The translations under genes were made by a program, and so were the position numbers. The notes under the pieces are model-generated. The model was not told the DNA's origin, ran no database searches, and saw only the letters and a list, made by a program, of their open reading frames with translations. 64,000 nucleotides of DNA. Origin: Bacillus bingmayongensis (lineage in GTDB: Bacteria; Bacillota; Bacilli; Bacillales; Bacillaceae_G). Of the stretch, positions 26,357 through 43,089 are shown one piece after another (position 1 is the stretch's first letter; each line of letters starts with the position of its first letter). The stretch lies in contig NZ_JH921519.1 of assembly GCF_000299035.1 (NCBI RefSeq), positions 308,089-372,088 on the forward strand, written 5' to 3'.

Positions 26357-27453
26357 CCATCAACCTCCCCAAGCACAATATCAACGCCACCTAAAATCGT
26401 AATTAAGTTCGCGATATTTTCGCCCTTCAAAAGCTTCGGTAAAATTTGAAGGTTGTAGAAAGATGGCCTGCGAAATTTTAAGCGATACGGTTCTTTCTTC
26501 CCTTCACTAGCAATATAACAGCCAATTTCTCCGCGCGGTGACTCGATGCGGACAAATGCCTCTCCCTTTGGCGCCTTAATAATTTTTGGCACTTTCGCCA
26601 GTACTTGCCCTTCTGCTGGGAATTGCTCAGCCGCTTGTTCAATAATTTTGAGGGATTCCTCAATTTCCTCCATTCGGCAAACGTAACGATCCCATGCATC
26701 TCCGACCGTACCTACCGGAACATCAAAATCAAAGCGCTCATAAATAGAGTACGGCTCATCCTTACGAAGATCCCACTTCACGCCTGTGCAGCGTAAATTC
26801 GCCCCGCTCAGCGAATAAGAAAGTGCATCTTCCGCGCTGTATATTCCGACGCCCTTCACACGATTTAAGAAAATTTCATTTCCGCTCACAAGGTCGTGAT
26901 AGCCTTTCAATTGTTCTCTCATATATGGAACAAACTCCCGAACCTTCTCAATCCAACCATCCGGTGCATCCCACTTTACACCACCCACTCGCATGTAATT
27001 GAACGTTAGCCGCGCACCACAAAGTTCATTTAAGAGATTGATAATCATCTCTCGCTCCCGGAATGCGTATAGAAACGGGCTAACCGCTCCAATATCAAGA
27101 AGGTTTGTTCCCCACCAGACGAGGTGACTCGCAACGCGGCCAAGTTCCATCGCAAGTACTCTTAAATATTCTGCACGCTCTGGAATTTCAAGGCCCATCA
27201 TCGTCTCAACAGCGTGACAGATCACATAGTTATTTGTCATCGCTGATAAATAGTCCATTCGGTCTGTATAAGGGATAATTTGTGTATACTGCAAGCTCTC
27301 TGCGATTTTCTCTGTTCCGCGGTGTAAATAACCAATGACAGGTGTAGCTTCCTTAATAATTTCCCCATCAATTTTAATAACAAGCCGAAATACACCGTGC
27401 GTACTCGGGTGCTGTGGTCCTACATTTAAAAGCATTTCTTCTGTACGGATCAT
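26353..27453 (-). CDS. nuoD: NADH-quinone oxidoreductase subunit D (49-kDa)
   Basis: Quinone-binding subunit of the peripheral arm, 366 residues. NVGPQHPSTHGVFRL near the N-terminus supplies the quinone-site His; PYTDRMDYLSAM is also conserved. The frame is open to 27516, but the ATG at 27453 follows GGAGG and lies four bases after the nuoC stop. NuoC and NuoD are separate here, unlike the fused NuoCD of enterobacteria. Confidence 0.95.
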   Translation of the reverse strand: MIRTEEMLLNVGPQHPSTHGVFRLVIKIDGEIIKEATPVIGYLHRGTEKIAESLQYTQIIPYTDRMDYLSAMTNNYVICHAVETMMGLEIPERAEYLRVLAMELGRVASHLVWWGTNLLDIGAVSPFLYAFREREMIINLLNELCGARLTFNYMRVGGVKWDAPDGWIEKVREFVPYMREQLKGYHDLVSGNEIFLNRVKGVGIYSAEDALSYSLSGANLRCTGVKWDLRKDEPYSIYERFDFDVPVGTVGDAWDRYVCRMEEIEESLKIIEQAAEQFPAEGQVLAKVPKIIKAPKGEAFVRIESPRGEIGCYIASEGKKEPYRLKFRRPSFYNLQILPKLLKGENIANLITILGGVDIVLGEVDG

Positions 27454-27457
27454 ATTG

Positions 27458-28771
27458 CTACACCTCCACATCGAGCGGCTCATAATCTTTTCGAAGCGGA
27501 TGTCCCGCCCAATCATCTGGCATTAAAATACGCGTTAAATTCGGATGCCCTTCAAAGACAACACCAAGTAAATCATACGCTTCTCGCTCCGGCCAATTCG
27601 CCCCGTTCCATAGCGGCGCAATCGATGCCACCTGCGGCGCTTCCCTATCCAGCTTCACCTTCACCGCCACAGACTGTTTCTTACCATACGAAAACAAGTG
27701 AACATACACTTCCATATGTGTAACAAAGTCCGTCGCATGCAGCTCCGACATATAATCAAAGGCAAGTCCTTCATGGCACTTTAATAATTCCATCACTTCG
27801 TAGTAACTTTCCGGCTTAATAACAAGCGTTGGCACATCCTTTGAAAGTTTATTAATATGGTAATCTTCTAATAAATGTTCACCCATTTTCTCCTGAATAA
27901 TCTCTACATAAGCATCCAAATATGGCTGATTCGGTGATGGTTCTTCCTGATTCGGTTCTTCTTCTTTCTTGCCTACAGCACCTCTTGCCTTGGCAGCTGC
28001 TGCTGCGATTGCCTTCGCCTTTTCATCGTCAGATGGTGCTCCACCTTCTGACGTTTTCTGCTTTGCTAGCGCGGCCGCTTTTGCTTTCGCCGCTGCAACT
28101 GCCTTCGCTTTCGCTTTTCCCTTCTCCTCTTCCGATGTCGCTCCGCCTTCTGATGCTTTCTGCTTTGCTAGCGCGGCTACTTTTGCTTTCGCCGCTGCGG
28201 CTGCCTTTGCCTTCGCTTTTGCCTTCTCCTCTTCCGATGTCGCTCCGCCTTCTGACGCTTTCTGCTTTGCTAGCGCGGCCGCTTTTGCTTTCGCCGCTGC
28301 GGCTGCCTTCGCCTTCGCTTTTGCCTTCTCCTCTTCCGATGTCGCTCCGCCTTCTGACGCTTTCTGCTTTGCTAGCGCGGCCGCTTTTGCTTTCGCCGCT
28401 GCGGCTGCCTTCGCCTTCGCTTTTGCCTTCTCCTCTTCCGATGTCGCTCCGCCTTCTGACGCTTTCTGCTTTGCTAGCGCGGCCGCTTTTGCTTTCGCCG
28501 CTGCGGCTGCCTTTGCCTTCGCTTTTGCCTTCTCCTCTTCCGATATCTCTCCGCCTTCTGACACTTTTTGCTTTGCTGATGTGGCTGCTTTCAATTCCTC
28601 TATACTTAACTCACCATCTTTTGGTAGCGCTTTCTCTTTTACTTTTTCTTGTACCTCATCTGTAGACATTTCCGCCTCATGTTTAGCAGCAAGCCGTTTC
28701 CGCGCTTCTTCTCTTGCATGTCTTGCGGCCTCTTTTTTCATATCCTCTATCTCTTTATTTGGATCGCTCAT
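27458..28771 (-). CDS. nuoC: NADH-quinone oxidoreductase subunit C with a large Ala/Lys repeat N-terminus
   Basis: The C-terminal ~155 residues (from [15 protein letters not shown]) are the NuoC 30-kDa domain, with [20 protein letters not shown] conserved. The first ~285 residues are unusual: a charged leader, then five 34-residue repeats and a sixth partial one, made of [10 protein letters not shown] followed by [20 protein letters not shown]. They should form long charged helices or coiled coil. Typical NuoC is about 150-200 residues, so this is more than twice the usual size. Start overlaps the nuoB stop (ATGA). The repeat may extend the subunit from the peripheral arm; its role is unknown. 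Confidence 0.93.
   Translation of the reverse strand: MSDPNKEIEDMKKEAARHAREEARKRLAAKHEAEMSTDEVQEKVKEKALPKDGELSIEELKAATSAKQKVSEGGEISEEEKAKAKAKAAAAAKAKAAALAKQKASEGGATSEEEKAKAKAKAAAAAKAKAAALAKQKASEGGATSEEEKAKAKAKAAAAAKAKAAALAKQKASEGGATSEEEKAKAKAKAAAAAKAKVAALAKQKASEGGATSEEEKGKAKAKAVAAAKAKAAALAKQKTSEGGAPSDDEKAKAIAAAAAKARGAVGKKEEEPNQEEPSPNQPYLDAYVEIIQEKMGEHLLEDYHINKLSKDVPTLVIKPESYYEVMELLKCHEGLAFDYMSELHATDFVTHMEVYVHLFSYGKKQSVAVKVKLDREAPQVASIAPLWNGANWPEREAYDLLGVVFEGHPNLTRILMPDDWAGHPLRKDYEPLDVEV
28052..28561 (-). repeat. Tandem repeat of 102 bp x 5 inside nuoC
   Basis: Five units of 102 bases encode 34 residues each, with a degenerate sixth extending to about 27968. Units 2 and 3 are identical in protein, and the outer units are more divergent, the pattern of unit exchange in the centre of an array. 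Locally GC-rich compared with the surrounding genes because of GCN codons. In-frame period allows copy number to change without breaking nuoC. Confidence 0.93.
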
Positions 28772-29286
28772 CTATTCGTCACCTGCTTTCCAGTCTTTGC
28801 TTCGTAACGAATCTTCTCTTTTAATTTATTAATCCCGTAAATTAAAGCAGCCGGGTTTGGGGGACAACCTGGAATGTACACATCTACCGGTACGATTTGG
28901 TCCACTCCTTTCACAACAGCGTACGAGTTCACATACGGGCCACCAGCTGTCGCGCAGGACCCCATCGCAATAACCCACTTCGGTTCTGGCATTTGATCGT
29001 ATAAACGACGCACAATTGGTGCCATTTTCTTTGTCACTGTTCCTGAAACAATCATGACATCTGATTGTCTCGGCGATGTCCGGAAAAATGATCCAAACCG
29101 GTCTAAATCATAGTGAGACGAACCTACTCCCATCATTTCAATCGCGCAGCATGCAAGTCCAAATGTCATCGGCCATAAAGAATTACTACGCGCCCATCCC
29201 TTCACCTGCTCTAATGTTGTAAAGAAGATATTTCTCTCTAATTCCGCCCGTTCCTGTGGATGTAGCTCTTCGAAATTTATAGCCAT
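28768..29286 (-). CDS. nuoB: NADH-quinone oxidoreductase subunit B
   Basis: Carries cluster N2, which hands electrons to quinone. 172 residues. The ligands are the adjacent Cys pair in [10 protein letters not shown], the Cys in [11 protein letters not shown] and that in [14 protein letters not shown]. The ATG at 29286 (AAGGTG upstream, MAINFEEL) is preferred to an upstream in-frame start at 29307, and overlaps the nuoA end by ten bases. Confidence 0.95.
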   Translation of the reverse strand: MAINFEELHPQERAELERNIFFTTLEQVKGWARSNSLWPMTFGLACCAIEMMGVGSSHYDLDRFGSFFRTSPRQSDVMIVSGTVTKKMAPIVRRLYDQMPEPKWVIAMGSCATAGGPYVNSYAVVKGVDQIVPVDVYIPGCPPNPAALIYGINKLKEKIRYEAKTGKQVTNR

Positions 29287-29645
29287 TGTAACACCTTCTT
29301 TTTCCAAGCATACGCCAAACCAACGAGTAGCATAATGACAAAAATCAACATTTCAACAAGTGCGAACAAGCCAAGCTTGTCATATGCAACGGCCCACGGA
29401 TATAAAAATACGGTTTCCACATCAAAAATGACAAACAATAATGCAAAAATATAATAACGAGCATGAAAACGAACATTTGCATCATGATAAGGCTCAATTC
29501 CACTTTCATACGTCGTTGCCTTCGCTGCACTTGGTTTATGTGGGCGCAGCAGCTTCCCTAACGTAAGAGCCACTACCGGCAGCAATATGCCCAATAGTAA
29601 AAAGATACCAACAATCATATAACTATTTTCATATACATTCGCCAC
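29277..29645 (-). CDS. nuoA: NADH-quinone oxidoreductase subunit A
   Basis: Three-helix membrane subunit, 122 residues, first gene of the operon. Conserved [25 protein letters not shown] region (quoted in part: [20 protein letters not shown]) and the [12 protein letters not shown] acidic helix are present. The GTG at 29645 has GGGAGGG seven bases upstream. The promoter was not resolved; a terminator-like hairpin lies about 160 bases upstream on the same strand. Confidence 0.94.
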   Translation of the reverse strand: MANVYENSYMIVGIFLLLGILLPVVALTLGKLLRPHKPSAAKATTYESGIEPYHDANVRFHARYYIFALLFVIFDVETVFLYPWAVAYDKLGLFALVEMLIFVIMLLVGLAYAWKKKVLQWL

Positions 29646-29805
29646 CCTGAAACCCTCCCCTCTAAATTAAGAACAAGTTCACTTAGTAAACAATATGTCT
29701 CACCTGCATTATTTATTATTTTTAAATTTTTCTAAATAATGCAACTATTATCATCATTATAGCAAACTTCAAATTCCTATGTCGATATATTGGGAAAAAG
29801 AAAAA

Positions 29806-29846
29806 CCAAGTAACATATGATAGGGTTACTCCTTTTAGTTACTTGG
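29806..29846 (-). terminator. Orphan minus-strand terminator-like hairpin upstream of nuoA
   Basis: Minus strand CCAAGTAAC ... GTTACTTGG followed by TTTTTCTTTTT. There is no minus-strand gene immediately upstream, only the 5' end of the divergent GGDEF/EAL gene. It may stop antisense transcription or act as a leader terminator for nuo. A TTGTCA-18-TAAGAT pair further upstream on the same strand (about 29900-29930) could start such a leader. Confidence 0.45.
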
Positions 29847-30026
29847 TGTACAGTAATTTAAACTAGTTAAATGATCACTTAAATCTTCTTCATTTTTACA
29901 ATGCATCTTAAATGTGTAAGATAAAATATGACAACTGCAAATATTTTTCAAGTATTTCTCCAAAGACAAGATGCAATATATAAAGAAAAGGATAATATAT
30001 ACTCATCTATATTGCAGGTGAACTCA

Positions 30027-32762
30027 GTGAAGTCAAAAAAAAGCAAACATGTAACCATCCTTATAGGATTTGTATCCCTATATCTGATGGTACACTATAT
30101 CTCTTTACTCTTTTTGTCTGGATACTCGTTTTCATTTCAAATAATATCGAGCACAACTACCATTCTCCTCGATGTAATAATGTGTAGTTATTTATTCTAC
30201 TTTTCATTGCGTGCAGATAAACATCCTTCTAAAATTTGGATATTATTTACAATCGGTATAATCTTTTATAGTATTGGCGATATTATCGTTTCCTATCAGA
30301 GGCTAATTCTGCGTGACTATTATACGTTTGTTGATCCATCTGATATTTTTTATTTATTATTTATAATAAGTTTCGTATCCGCCTTTTTATACAAAATGAT
30401 GTATAACAAAAATATATGGGAGAAACTCTTTACTATATGTGATATTTGCATCATTGTGACCGCCCAATTCACTTTAAGTTATTACCTTCTCATTGAACAA
30501 GCCATTCATATAGTTACCTTATCTCTTATCAACATGGGTATTCAAATTATGTATCCGATGGCAAATTTATTATTTCTATTGATAGGAATTAACTTATTAT
30601 TTCGGTCACTATCACTTATTTCAAAACAGGTTTCGCTACTACTTGGAAGTTCTCTTATTTTGTATGCAAGTATAGATTCTATTTATGCGTACATTAAATA
30701 TTTCACACCAGGGTATTCCATGTTTACGGTCTCACCACTTTACCAAGCTGTACTAATGATGATTACGATTGCATGTGTACTTCACACAAAAAGTATTAAG
30801 GAACATGAGCAAGTGCTTGTAACACCACAAGCCGGTAAAGCAATCCGTTTATTGCTACCATATATATCTGTTATTGCACTTAGTATATTTATATTAGTGG
30901 AGCACGTCTTTACACCCGCTTTAGTAACTGGGCTTATTGTTACATTTTTCTTTGTATTGATTCGTCATATGTTAGTACGAAGACAAAATAGAATGCTTTT
31001 ACTAAAACAACTGCATTTCAGTCTAGAACTAGAAAAACAAATTGAATTGCGCACAGAAGATTTAGTGGATCAAAAAAATAAATTGTTTCAAAGTAAGCAA
31101 ATGTTTCAATCTTTATATGAACATCATCCAGATCCAATTTTTACATTGGATTTATATGGTAATTTTTTAAATGTTAATAATGCTGGAACTACATTGCTTG
31201 GCTATCAAACAAATGAGCTATTACTAAGACCCTGTCATTCCCTTGTTTATGAAAAGGATGCCCAAAAAGTAATTGATACTCTTCGTTATGTAAAACAAGG
31301 ACATTCTACTTCTTTAGATATACGAGCATACCATAAAAACAGAGACATTTATTATTTACACGTTACAGCTGTTCCTATTATTTTAAAGGAACATATTACA
31401 GGAATTTATCTGATGATTAAAGACATCACAGAAAGCAAACAACAACAAGAGCAAATTAACTTCCTAGCATATCATGATACATTAACTGAACTAGCAAATC
31501 GCCGCGCTTTCCAGGAATACCTTGAATCTGCCATTATAAGAGCGAAAAAAGAAAAAAGTTCCTTTGCAGTTATGTTTCTTGACTTAGATCGCTTTAAAAT
31601 TATAAATGATACCCTTGGACATCGGGTAGGAGACCTTCTCTTAATTGCTGTCGCAAAACGATTGCAACAAATTTCAAAACCAAATGTGAAGATTGCAAGG
31701 CTTGCTGGAGATGAGTTTACACTTCTCGCAGAAGACTATGAGGAAGACTCTGAAGTACAAAGAATTGCAGATAACATTTTATCGTCGATGAATGAACCAT
31801 TTGAAATTGAAAATCATCTACTGCAAATCTCACCAAGTATCGGTATCGCTATCTATCCAGAAGATGGTGAAGATGCAATGTCTATTTTGCAGCACGCTGA
31901 TATGGCGATGTATGAAACAAAACATAAAGGAAAAAATGGTAGTTCTTTTTATACGAAAGAACTATATGAGAAGATGGAGCGAAGAGCTAGAATTGAAAAA
32001 GACTTACCGCTTGCCTTAGCAAATCATGAATTCTCTATCGTCTATCAGCCACAAATTGATATCGTCACAAAAAAGATAATTGGTGCAGAGGCGTTAATTC
32101 GTTGGCAACATCCGGAACTAGGAATGATTTCTCCGTGTGAGTTCATCCCAATAGCGGAAGAAACGATACAAATGATACCACTCAGTCACTGGATGTTAAA
32201 ACAAGCTTGTCAACAACTACAAGTGTGGCATAGATTCGGTTATTGCGATTTAAACATGAGCGTTAATTTATCAGCCAAAGAATTTCAGCAGGATAACTTA
32301 ATTGATGTAATTCTAAATATACTGCAAGAAGCAAACTTAGAGCCCAAATTCTTAACACTCGAATTAACGGAACGAATTGCAATGATAGATGAAGAAGAAA
32401 CTTTATTAAAGCTAAGACAATTAAAAGAATACGGAATTCAAACATCAATAGATGACTTTGGTACAGGCTACTCATCACTTGCCTATCTATCTCTTTACCC
32501 AATTGATACATTAAAAGTACCAAGAGAATTTACACAAATGGCTAAACATCGCGAAGAAGAAAAAGCGATTGTATCAACAATTCTTTCACTTGCCAATACA
32601 TTAAAGTTCTCTGTTGTTGCAGAAGGAATTGAAACAAAAGAACAACTCCAATTCTTACAAAACAATGGTTGTAAATATATGCAAGGCTATTACTTTAGCA
32701 AGCCGCTAAGCGGTAAAGAATTTATGAAATTCCTACAAAAAACCCCAAGCATGAACAATTAA
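30027..32762 (+). CDS. Membrane-bound PAS-GGDEF-EAL protein (cyclic di-GMP turnover)
   Basis: 911 residues from a GTG at 30027 that has AGGTGA upstream; the frame opens at an ATG at 29928 that lacks a ribosome site. Eight or nine membrane helices (about 7-310) are followed by a short coiled coil, a PAS domain (358-475), a GGDEF domain (480-650) and an EAL domain (665-905). The diguanylate cyclase motif is AGDEF (560-564), a variant often active. In the EAL domain the EAL, VNLSA Asn, ELTE, DDFGTG, Lys830, AEGIE and QGYYFSKPL sites are present, but Pro832 replaces the second metal-binding Asp (LKVPREF instead of LKIDxxF). The phosphodiesterase may therefore be weak or dead. Single gene with its own terminator. 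Confidence 0.9.
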   Translation: MKSKKSKHVTILIGFVSLYLMVHYISLLFLSGYSFSFQIISSTTTILLDVIMCSYLFYFSLRADKHPSKIWILFTIGIIFYSIGDIIVSYQRLILRDYYTFVDPSDIFYLLFIISFVSAFLYKMMYNKNIWEKLFTICDICIIVTAQFTLSYYLLIEQAIHIVTLSLINMGIQIMYPMANLLFLLIGINLLFRSLSLISKQVSLLLGSSLILYASIDSIYAYIKYFTPGYSMFTVSPLYQAVLMMITIACVLHTKSIKEHEQVLVTPQAGKAIRLLLPYISVIALSIFILVEHVFTPALVTGLIVTFFFVLIRHMLVRRQNRMLLLKQLHFSLELEKQIELRTEDLVDQKNKLFQSKQMFQSLYEHHPDPIFTLDLYGNFLNVNNAGTTLLGYQTNELLLRPCHSLVYEKDAQKVIDTLRYVKQGHSTSLDIRAYHKNRDIYYLHVTAVPIILKEHITGIYLMIKDITESKQQQEQINFLAYHDTLTELANRRAFQEYLESAIIRAKKEKSSFAVMFLDLDRFKIINDTLGHRVGDLLLIAVAKRLQQISKPNVKIARLAGDEFTLLAEDYEEDSEVQRIADNILSSMNEPFEIENHLLQISPSIGIAIYPEDGEDAMSILQHADMAMYETKHKGKNGSSFYTKELYEKMERRARIEKDLPLALANHEFSIVYQPQIDIVTKKIIGAEALIRWQHPELGMISPCEFIPIAEETIQMIPLSHWMLKQACQQLQVWHRFGYCDLNMSVNLSAKEFQQDNLIDVILNILQEANLEPKFLTLELTERIAMIDEEETLLKLRQLKEYGIQTSIDDFGTGYSSLAYLSLYPIDTLKVPREFTQMAKHREEEKAIVSTILSLANTLKFSVVAEGIETKEQLQFLQNNGCKYMQGYYFSKPLSGKEFMKFLQKTPSMNN

Positions 32763-32782
32763 TGTTTATGCTTGGGGTTTTC
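32741..32782 (+). terminator. Intrinsic terminator of the GGDEF/EAL gene
   Basis: AACCCCAAGCAT and ATGCTTGGGGTT arms with TTTT following; the stop codon TAA lies in the loop. Confidence 0.85.
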
Positions 32783-32836
32783 ATCATTCAAAAAAATGAG
32801 GTACATATGTGCATCTCGTTTCCATATGTACTCCTA

Positions 32837-33628
32837 TCATAATTCTTTATTTGATATATGTTGATAAAAATGTGCCGTTGTTGTTGTAAAATATGGACAT
32901 AACCAAAGGAATCCTATTCCCAAAGTAAACATAGCTAACACTGCCCAACCAATGAAGCTCAGCCATAAAAGAAATAAATCCATTTTATGTCCTTTCATAA
33001 TTGCCTTACTTTCTTTCATTGCTTGTAAAGCACCATATTCCGGATTGTCTATCATAACATAATAAGTCATCGAATATGAAAAATAAGCAATAATCATGAC
33101 AATAAATGAAATAAATAATAAAACAAAAAATGCGATTGCTGATCCTTCCCCAGCACCTCTTGTCTCATCTCCTAACAAACCAACAATAATCATTAATACG
33201 AATGGAATCCATATTCCGGAATATAAAGAGATTAAGAGCATCGCCTTCGCAGCATTCATCATTCTTTTAAAACCACGAAATCCTTCAAATAAGGCATCTA
33301 TTGTAGCACCTTGTCTCCTGCTAATATTTAAAAACACATTCGTGTAACCATACGCTGTAATACCATATGTTCCAAGATTCACAAGTATCATAAGAACATA
33401 AAAAATAACGAAAGTAACAATAAAACCAATTGTCGCTGTTTCCTCTTCAAATAAATTAATAGAACTACCAAGTGACATAAATACAAGTACAAAAGGAATA
33501 ATAACAATTAAAGTTGCCACTAATGAGACAATATAACTTAAAATGCCATATAAAATTGTCGAACCTACACCCAGTCCCCATTTTCCCTTCAATGATTGTA
33601 AAGCTTCTCGTTTCATTTCACTAATCAA
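32837..33628 (-). CDS. DUF975 family membrane protein
   Basis: 263 residues from a TTG at 33628 with AAAGGGGATG upstream (MISEMKREALQSLKGKWG is the usual DUF975 start); the frame is open to 33652. Six membrane segments are predicted. Family features include the N-terminal LKGKWGLG, the RRQGATIDALFEGF loop and the LFLLWLSFIGWAVLAM segment. The function of DUF975 is unknown. It is monocistronic and convergent with the GGDEF/EAL gene. Confidence 0.85.
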   Translation of the reverse strand: MISEMKREALQSLKGKWGLGVGSTILYGILSYIVSLVATLIVIIPFVLVFMSLGSSINLFEEETATIGFIVTFVIFYVLMILVNLGTYGITAYGYTNVFLNISRRQGATIDALFEGFRGFKRMMNAAKAMLLISLYSGIWIPFVLMIIVGLLGDETRGAGEGSAIAFFVLLFISFIVMIIAYFSYSMTYYVMIDNPEYGALQAMKESKAIMKGHKMDLFLLWLSFIGWAVLAMFTLGIGFLWLCPYFTTTTAHFYQHISNKEL

Positions 33629-33856
33629 TTTCTCATCCCCTTTTTCAATCAAAGCTGTAAAATTATCGTATTCATTACAACCTATAAGATTACTATTTTT
33701 TCATAATTCGCTCTAGGCAGAAACACAATAATTATACCATTTTTGGAAAAAATTTTGGGATACATAGTTTCCATTTTTATTTAAAACGTTGATTGCGAAG
33801 AATTTTTATCTCTACTCAATCCCTTTTCTTTTACAGTACTTTAACATCACAATATA

Positions 33857-33893
33857 AAAAAATCCGTAAAGGAATGAACCTTTACGGATTTTT

Positions 33894-33895
<2 letters not shown>
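33857..33895 (-). terminator. Intrinsic terminator of the atp operon
   Basis: AAAAAATCCGTAAAGG and CCTTTACGGATTTTTTT with a 6-base loop. It overlaps the last bases of the atpC stop codon. Confidence 0.9.
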
Positions 33896-34307
<412 letters not shown>

Positions 34308-34315
34308 CTAAGGCC

Positions 34316-35731
<1,416 letters not shown>

Positions 35732-35773
35732 TTAAATTAGCCAGCTTTCTATGAGAGTCGGCTTTCATTTTTT

Positions 35774-36066
35774 ATTAGTGTAGCTTGAGCGGCTCTTCCG
35801 AGAGAACCGCTTCCGCTTTTTATTAATCTAGCTCCGGCGGCTAGAACAGTCGGTCGTTTCGCACCTTCCTGCGAGGCAAAGAACGCCTCTTCGTCAGGAG
35901 CTCCAACGCCCTCCTGTTCTGGACAAGCCGCCTCCGCTTTTTACTGAATCCAGCTACAGCGGTTAGAATGTTCGGTGGCTTCGCTTTTTCCTGCGAGGCA
36001 AAGAACGCCTCTACGTCAAAAGCTCCATCCCCCTCTCATTCTGAACGAACCGCTTCCGCCTTTTTA
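35774..36066 (-). repeat. Two copies of the 122-bp type interspersed repeat between atpG and atpD
   Basis: Read on the minus strand, two units lie head to tail (about 35820-35940 and 35943-36066), preceded by a short fragment at about 35774-35818. Each has GCGGAAGCGG-like left ends, an inner hairpin (AGAGGCGTTCTTTGCCTCG) and a right end like GGAGCTAGAT. They match the arrays at 48626 and 55508. The hairpin has no T tract, so it should not terminate atp transcription. The 35711-36069 interval has no gene. Confidence 0.82.
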
Positions 36067-36069
36067 ATA

Positions 36070-36936
<867 letters not shown>

Positions 36937-37105
36937 TCACCACCTTTTTCCGGAAGTTGGCACGATTAGTAAGAATCCTTTTGGTTCATCTTCCTAATCT
37001 ACGTTGCAAGATATTCTTGCTCATGATTGAAGGAAAAGAATAGGTGCACCTACTCTTTTCCTCTACATAACCGTCAGCAATTCCCGTAAGAGTTGCCTAT
37101 TTATA

Positions 37106-37141
37106 TAATCTAGCTCCAGCGGCACAAGCCGCTTCCGCTTT
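37106..37141 (-). repeat. Fragment of the 122-bp type repeat between atpA and atpG
   Basis: TCTAGCTCCAGCGGCACAAG followed by CCGCTTCCGCTTTT: the two ends of the repeat joined, with the middle deleted. The whole 36931-37141 gap is about 210 bases. Confidence 0.72.
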
Positions 37142-39716
<2,575 letters not shown>

Positions 39717-39837
39717 TCACTCCCTTCGTGATATCTAAATTTACTATATGAAAAAAAAAGACATACATTTCGTTCATAAAGCAATGGCGAAGAAAGTCTA
39801 AAAACACTCTTCGCCATCTATGTAAGGGGAGTCTCCC

Positions 39838-40056
<219 letters not shown>

Positions 40057-40117
40057 TTAATTTGTCCTCCTTTGTATTATAAAAAAATAGATTTTTTTAC
40101 TTACTTATTAAAGTATA

Positions 40118-41239
<1,122 letters not shown>

Positions 41240-41243
<4 letters not shown>

Positions 41244-41464
41244 TGCTCTCCCGAATAATAATGTCGAATGAGTCGAATCATTGCGTAAATCCCTGTTCCT
41301 AATCCTAGTAATAAACCTATAATAAGAAACAACGGAAACGTTCCAACCTTACTATCAATCCATTGCCCACCAAAGATTCCAACAAGAATGGAACCGACTA
41401 ATTGAGCAAGAATTCCTGACATTAAAGCATAAGCTTTTACTGGGTTGCGATCGTTTTTTTGCAA
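41240..41464 (-). CDS. atpZ: AtpZ/AtpI-family small membrane protein at the head of the atp operon
   Basis: 74 residues with two membrane helices and the family motif GQWIDSKVGTFPLF. I prefer the TTG at 41464, which has GGAGG nine bases upstream; the ATG at 41494 would overlap that ribosome site. AtpZ with AtpI has been proposed to form a magnesium or calcium channel in alkaliphilic Bacillus; here only the family and position are established. Confidence 0.78.
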
Positions 41465-41618
41465 GGATTCATCCCTCCAATATGTAACCCTCATTCACGA
41501 TGTGTTAATAATAACTCATTTTTTTGCATAAATCCTATACAAAATAAAAAGTTTACTTTTTCGTCACGGAATAGATGCAATTTTGTCACTGAAAGCCCTA
41601 CCATCTATCCCCGTTGTT

Positions 41619-41647
41619 AGCATACAATAGGGTATTAGCAGTGTCAA
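41619..41647 (-). promoter_or_regulatory. SigA promoter of the atp operon
   Basis: Minus strand TTGACA (41642-41647), 17 bases, TATGCT (41619-41624). Consensus -35 and good -10; about 150 bases before atpZ. Confidence 0.75.
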
Positions 41648-41964
41648 CGAGAAATCGTAAAAAATCAAAAAATTTGAGTATTAGTCATTTCTTCCCAAAA
41701 ATGAAAACGTTCCCCTTCTAAATACTGGTGAAATATATGCAATTTCTAGAAGTTTTCTCTTTATAATGGAAGGAAAAGTTCACAAGTTTGTCACTATTAT
41801 ATTTTTACGATATAACGTTTTTCTTCTATAATATAGTGTTCCTCAGACGTTAGACTTCTATAGTATATGTGATGTATATGCAAGTTATGTTGCATATACA
41901 AAAAATACCATCTACATACACCTTCACCTTCACCTCCCCCACTCTCCTTATTTACATATAAAAA

Positions 41965-41991
41965 AGACGAGTAGGGAAATCCCTCTCGTCT
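41965..41991 (-). terminator. Intrinsic terminator of upp
   Basis: Minus-strand AGACGAGAGGG / CCCTACTCGTCT stem followed by six T, 7 bases past the upp stop. Confidence 0.85.
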
Positions 41992-41997
41992 GTTGTC

Positions 41998-43041
<1,044 letters not shown>

Positions 43042-43082
43042 AAAGAGACTGCTGAAACACTATATGCTTCAGCAGTCTCTTT
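43042..43082 (-). terminator. Intrinsic terminator of glyA
   Basis: Fifteen-base arms AAAGAGACTGCTGAA / TTCAGCAGTCTCTTT with an 11-base loop, just beyond the glyA stop. Confidence 0.88.
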
Positions 43083-43089
43083 CAATTCA

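Larger units (their letters stand above)
41465..41997. other. Intergenic region upstream of the atp operon
   Basis: About 530 bases holding the atp promoter (41619-41647) and the upp terminator (41965-41991). The atp leader is about 150 bases. The remaining AT-rich sequence shows no gene or recognised RNA. Confidence 0.6.

Noticed and set aside
27922-28832. Long plus-strand frames opposite nuoC (up to 287 codons)
   Set aside because: They mirror the Ala/Lys repeat (Leu/Pro- or Ala/Phe-only protein). The in-frame 102-bp period keeps all frames open; there is no ribosome site.
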